A stretch of DNA of 64,000 nucleotides from positions 1 to 64,000 of the forward strand of contig CAVPUE010000001.1 of assembly GCA_963708895.1 (NCBI GenBank). Reading direction: 5' to 3'. The notes beneath the pieces are model-generated. The model did not search any database. It was not told the origin of the DNA and saw only the letters and a program-made list of their open reading frames with translations. Each line of letters begins with the position of its first letter. Position 1 is the first letter of the stretch. Shown here piece after piece: positions 62,175 through 64,000 of the stretch. The position numbers were made by a program, and so were the translations under genes. The stretch is from Bacillus_BD sp963708895. Lineage in GTDB: Bacteria > Bacillota > Bacilli > Bacillales > Cytobacillaceae.

Positions 62175-63659
62175 TTATTTTTTTACAAGTTTTTCCTTTA
62201 TTTCTTCCTGTTCAAGGTCTGAATAAATTTCAGTTGGATATTTTCCAGTAAAGCATGCCATACAATGACCACATGTTTCACCTTCACCATTTCCACCTAC
62301 TGCTTCTACCGTTCCTTCTACACTTAAAAAGGTTAGGGTATCTGCCTCGATAATTTTTCTTATTTCTTCGATTGATTTATCATTCGCAATTAGTTCTTCT
62401 CTTCTTGATGTATCAATTCCATAGAAACAAGGATTTTTAATCGGTGGTGAACTAATCACTACATGAACTTCCGTTGCCCCTGCATCGCGAAGCATTCGAA
62501 CAATTCTTCTACTTGTCGTTCCACGCACAATAGAATCATCGACCATAATCACTCTTTTACCCGCAACGACTCCACGAACAGGAGAAAGCTTCATTTTAAC
62601 TCCTTGCTCCCGTAATTCTTGTGTAGGTTGAATGAACGTACGTCCGACATAACGATTTTTGATTAGACCTAATTCATATGGAATCCCAGTTGCTTCTGCA
62701 AATCCGATTGCAGCCGATATACTTGAATCTGGAACTCCTGTTACGACATCCGCTTCAATATTCACTTCTTCTGCAAGTTTTTTGCCAAGTCTTTTTCGTG
62801 CTGAATGGACATTGATCCCGTTAATATTACTATCAGGCCGAGCAAAATAGACGTATTCCATCATACACATTGCTTGGTTGGACGCACGTGCAAACACTTC
62901 TGAACGTAAACCATCATCATCAATAATGACTAATTCACCTGGTAGAACATCACGGACAAACTCTGCACCAACCACATCAAAGGCACATGTTTCAGACGCT
63001 ACAACATAGGCATCTCCCATTTTGCCGATTGATAATGGACGCATTCCATTTGGATCGAGTGCCACCATCAGACGATCTTCTGTCATGATCAGAAAAGCAT
63101 ATGCACCTTTGATCATACTTAATGCATTTTTGACACGTTCTTTAAATGGAGTATGGCCACCTCTTCTAATTAGATGGGCCAATATTTCTGTATCTGAACT
63201 TGTTTGAAAAATACTCCCTTGTCCTTCTAGCTGGCTTTTTAACTGAAGGGCATTCACTAAATTCCCATTATGGGCAAGAGCAAGACTTCCCGTTTGAAAA
63301 TGGAAAACGAGTGGCTGGACATTTTCATATCCACTTCCACCAGCCGTTGTATAGCGAACATGACCAATTGCAGCCTTTCCAGTTTTCAGTTCTTTCATCG
63401 CTTCAGATGTAAAGACTTCGGTTACAAGCCCTTCCCCTTTTACCCCTTTTACCACTTCTCCGTCGGAAACAACTATTCCTGTACCTTCTTGTCCTCGGTG
63501 TTGCAAGGCATGAAGCCCGTAATACGTAACTTGTGCGGCATCAGGATGTCCCCAGATACCAAAGATACCACATTCTTCATTTAGCCCTTTTAATTCACCT
63601 AGCCTTTTTATCTCAGGTAACCCCTTCAGGTTAGGATTTCCAATTAATTTAGCAGGCAT
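62175..63659 (-). CDS. purF: amidophosphoribosyltransferase PurF
   Basis: 494 residues from ATG 63659 (GAGGAG seven bases upstream). Ntn hydrolase: the nucleophile Cys starts CGIFGIWGHPDAAQ after a propeptide of about 29 residues, which is longer than the 11 residues of B. subtilis PurF. HRGQEGTGIV, HVRYTTAGGSGYENVQP and LAHNGNLVNA (glutamine site), then the PRPP-binding VVGKRVIMVDDSIVRGTTSRR-type loop, and the C-terminal Fe-S Cys set (CFYG..., CGHCMACFTGKYPTEIY). It starts inside the last codons of purL (16-base overlap), as in Bacillus. Confidence 0.94.
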   Translation of the reverse strand: MPAKLIGNPNLKGLPEIKRLGELKGLNEECGIFGIWGHPDAAQVTYYGLHALQHRGQEGTGIVVSDGEVVKGVKGEGLVTEVFTSEAMKELKTGKAAIGHVRYTTAGGSGYENVQPLVFHFQTGSLALAHNGNLVNALQLKSQLEGQGSIFQTSSDTEILAHLIRRGGHTPFKERVKNALSMIKGAYAFLIMTEDRLMVALDPNGMRPLSIGKMGDAYVVASETCAFDVVGAEFVRDVLPGELVIIDDDGLRSEVFARASNQAMCMMEYVYFARPDSNINGINVHSARKRLGKKLAEEVNIEADVVTGVPDSSISAAIGFAEATGIPYELGLIKNRYVGRTFIQPTQELREQGVKMKLSPVRGVVAGKRVIMVDDSIVRGTTSRRIVRMLRDAGATEVHVVISSPPIKNPCFYGIDTSRREELIANDKSIEEIRKIIEADTLTFLSVEGTVEAVGGNGEGETCGHCMACFTGKYPTEIYSDLEQEEIKEKLVKK

Positions 63660-64000
63660 GAAATAGCTCCTCTCCAAGCAGATTCTAATTTTTCTATAGA
63701 TGTATTTACAACATTTTCCCCGTTATTCGAAATTTGTAGTACTGGTTGTTCTGTTACTTCCCCAATTAAAGTAGCTCCTGTTATTTTTTCGAATTGAGCT
63801 TGATTTTCTTTTTTCACTGAAAGTAGAAAACGTGATTGTGATTCACTAAATAAAGCTGTTACCACGTCTCCTGTTGTCTTTACCTTCGCACCCAAATCAG
63901 AGCCAAATGTACTTTCTGCCAAAGCAACACCTAGACCACCTTCAGCTAAATCATGTGCTGAAGCAACAAGTCCTGCAGTAATGGCATCAAGAACGGCCTT
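63644..64000 (-). CDS. purL: phosphoribosylformylglycinamidine synthase II, C terminus (partial)
   Basis: The last 118 codons of purL: the open frame runs to the window edge. Seen: LVASAHDLAEGGLGVALAES (PurL C-terminal domain), SRFLLSVKKENQAQFEKI, and the end ESAWRGAISCLLN (typical GAIPCLL). The 5' end is outside the window. Overlaps purF by 16 bases. Confidence 0.94.
   Translation of the reverse strand, partial: KAVLDAITAGLVASAHDLAEGGLGVALAESTFGSDLGAKVKTTGDVVTALFSESQSRFLLSVKKENQAQFEKITGATLIGEVTEQPVLQISNNGENVVNTSIEKLESAWRGAISCLLN

Overview
The window is a low-GC Firmicute chromosome segment, almost certainly from an endospore-forming Bacillaceae. The evidence is Shine-Dalgarno-driven starts (many TTG/GTG), spore-coat genes (three CotB-like loci and a YheC/YheD protein), CamS, PcrB, an HU protein, and a gene order on the minus strand (purL-F-M-N-H-D, yerA-yerB-yerC-pcrB-pcrA-ligA-camS, gatCAB, dgkB, rlmCD) that follows the Bacillus subtilis layout.

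Region 1-23 kb is accessory and heavily decayed. It starts with two ATP-grasp genes, then carries an IS630 transposase fragment, a degraded membrane protein, a pncC-like gene, an aldo/keto reductase relic next to a MITE, and two adjacent CotB-like genes with internal tandem repeats. Next come relics of a lamin-tail protein, a prolyl 4-hydroxylase and a tyrosine recombinase, two short-chain dehydrogenases, an ApeA-type HEPN gene (predicted anti-phage defence), a DUF1259 remnant, an FMN-dependent hydroxy-acid oxidase and a secreted 5'-nucleotidase. Eight copies of a palindromic GGGCGC-centred intergenic repeat and fragments of several insertion-sequence families lie between them.

Region 23-37 kb mixes core and transport genes: rlmCD, a SET protein, a Bcr/CflA-like exporter, a molybdate uptake module (modA-modB, with a truncated divergent regulator and a perfect 34-bp palindrome), a DEDDh exonuclease-BRCT protein, an FMN-binding lipoprotein, dgkB, a second complete MITE, a CBS/DUF21 membrane protein, HU, plsY, DinB-like and thioredoxin-like proteins, and putP.

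Region 37-64 kb is core metabolism on the minus strand: gatB-gatA-gatC (tRNA-dependent amidation), yueI, aceA-aceB (glyoxylate shunt), camS-ligA-pcrA-pcrB (DNA repair and lipid), yerC, yerB, yerA (adenine deaminase family), then an ArsB-like transporter and a CotB/DUF2642-like gene on the plus strand, and the end of the purine operon (purD, purH, purN, purM, purF, partial purL).

Conserved genes gatA, gatB, ligA (twice), aceB (twice), purN and yerB, plus the coat-like gene at 56.4 kb (twice), are broken by single-base insertions or deletions. Several are essential in Bacillus, so consensus errors in the assembly are the simplest explanation. I annotate these as full-length genes with probable sequence errors. 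The relics at 9-11.5 kb also have nonsense codons or several lesions and look like real pseudogenes. No rRNA, tRNA, CRISPR array or replication origin was found.
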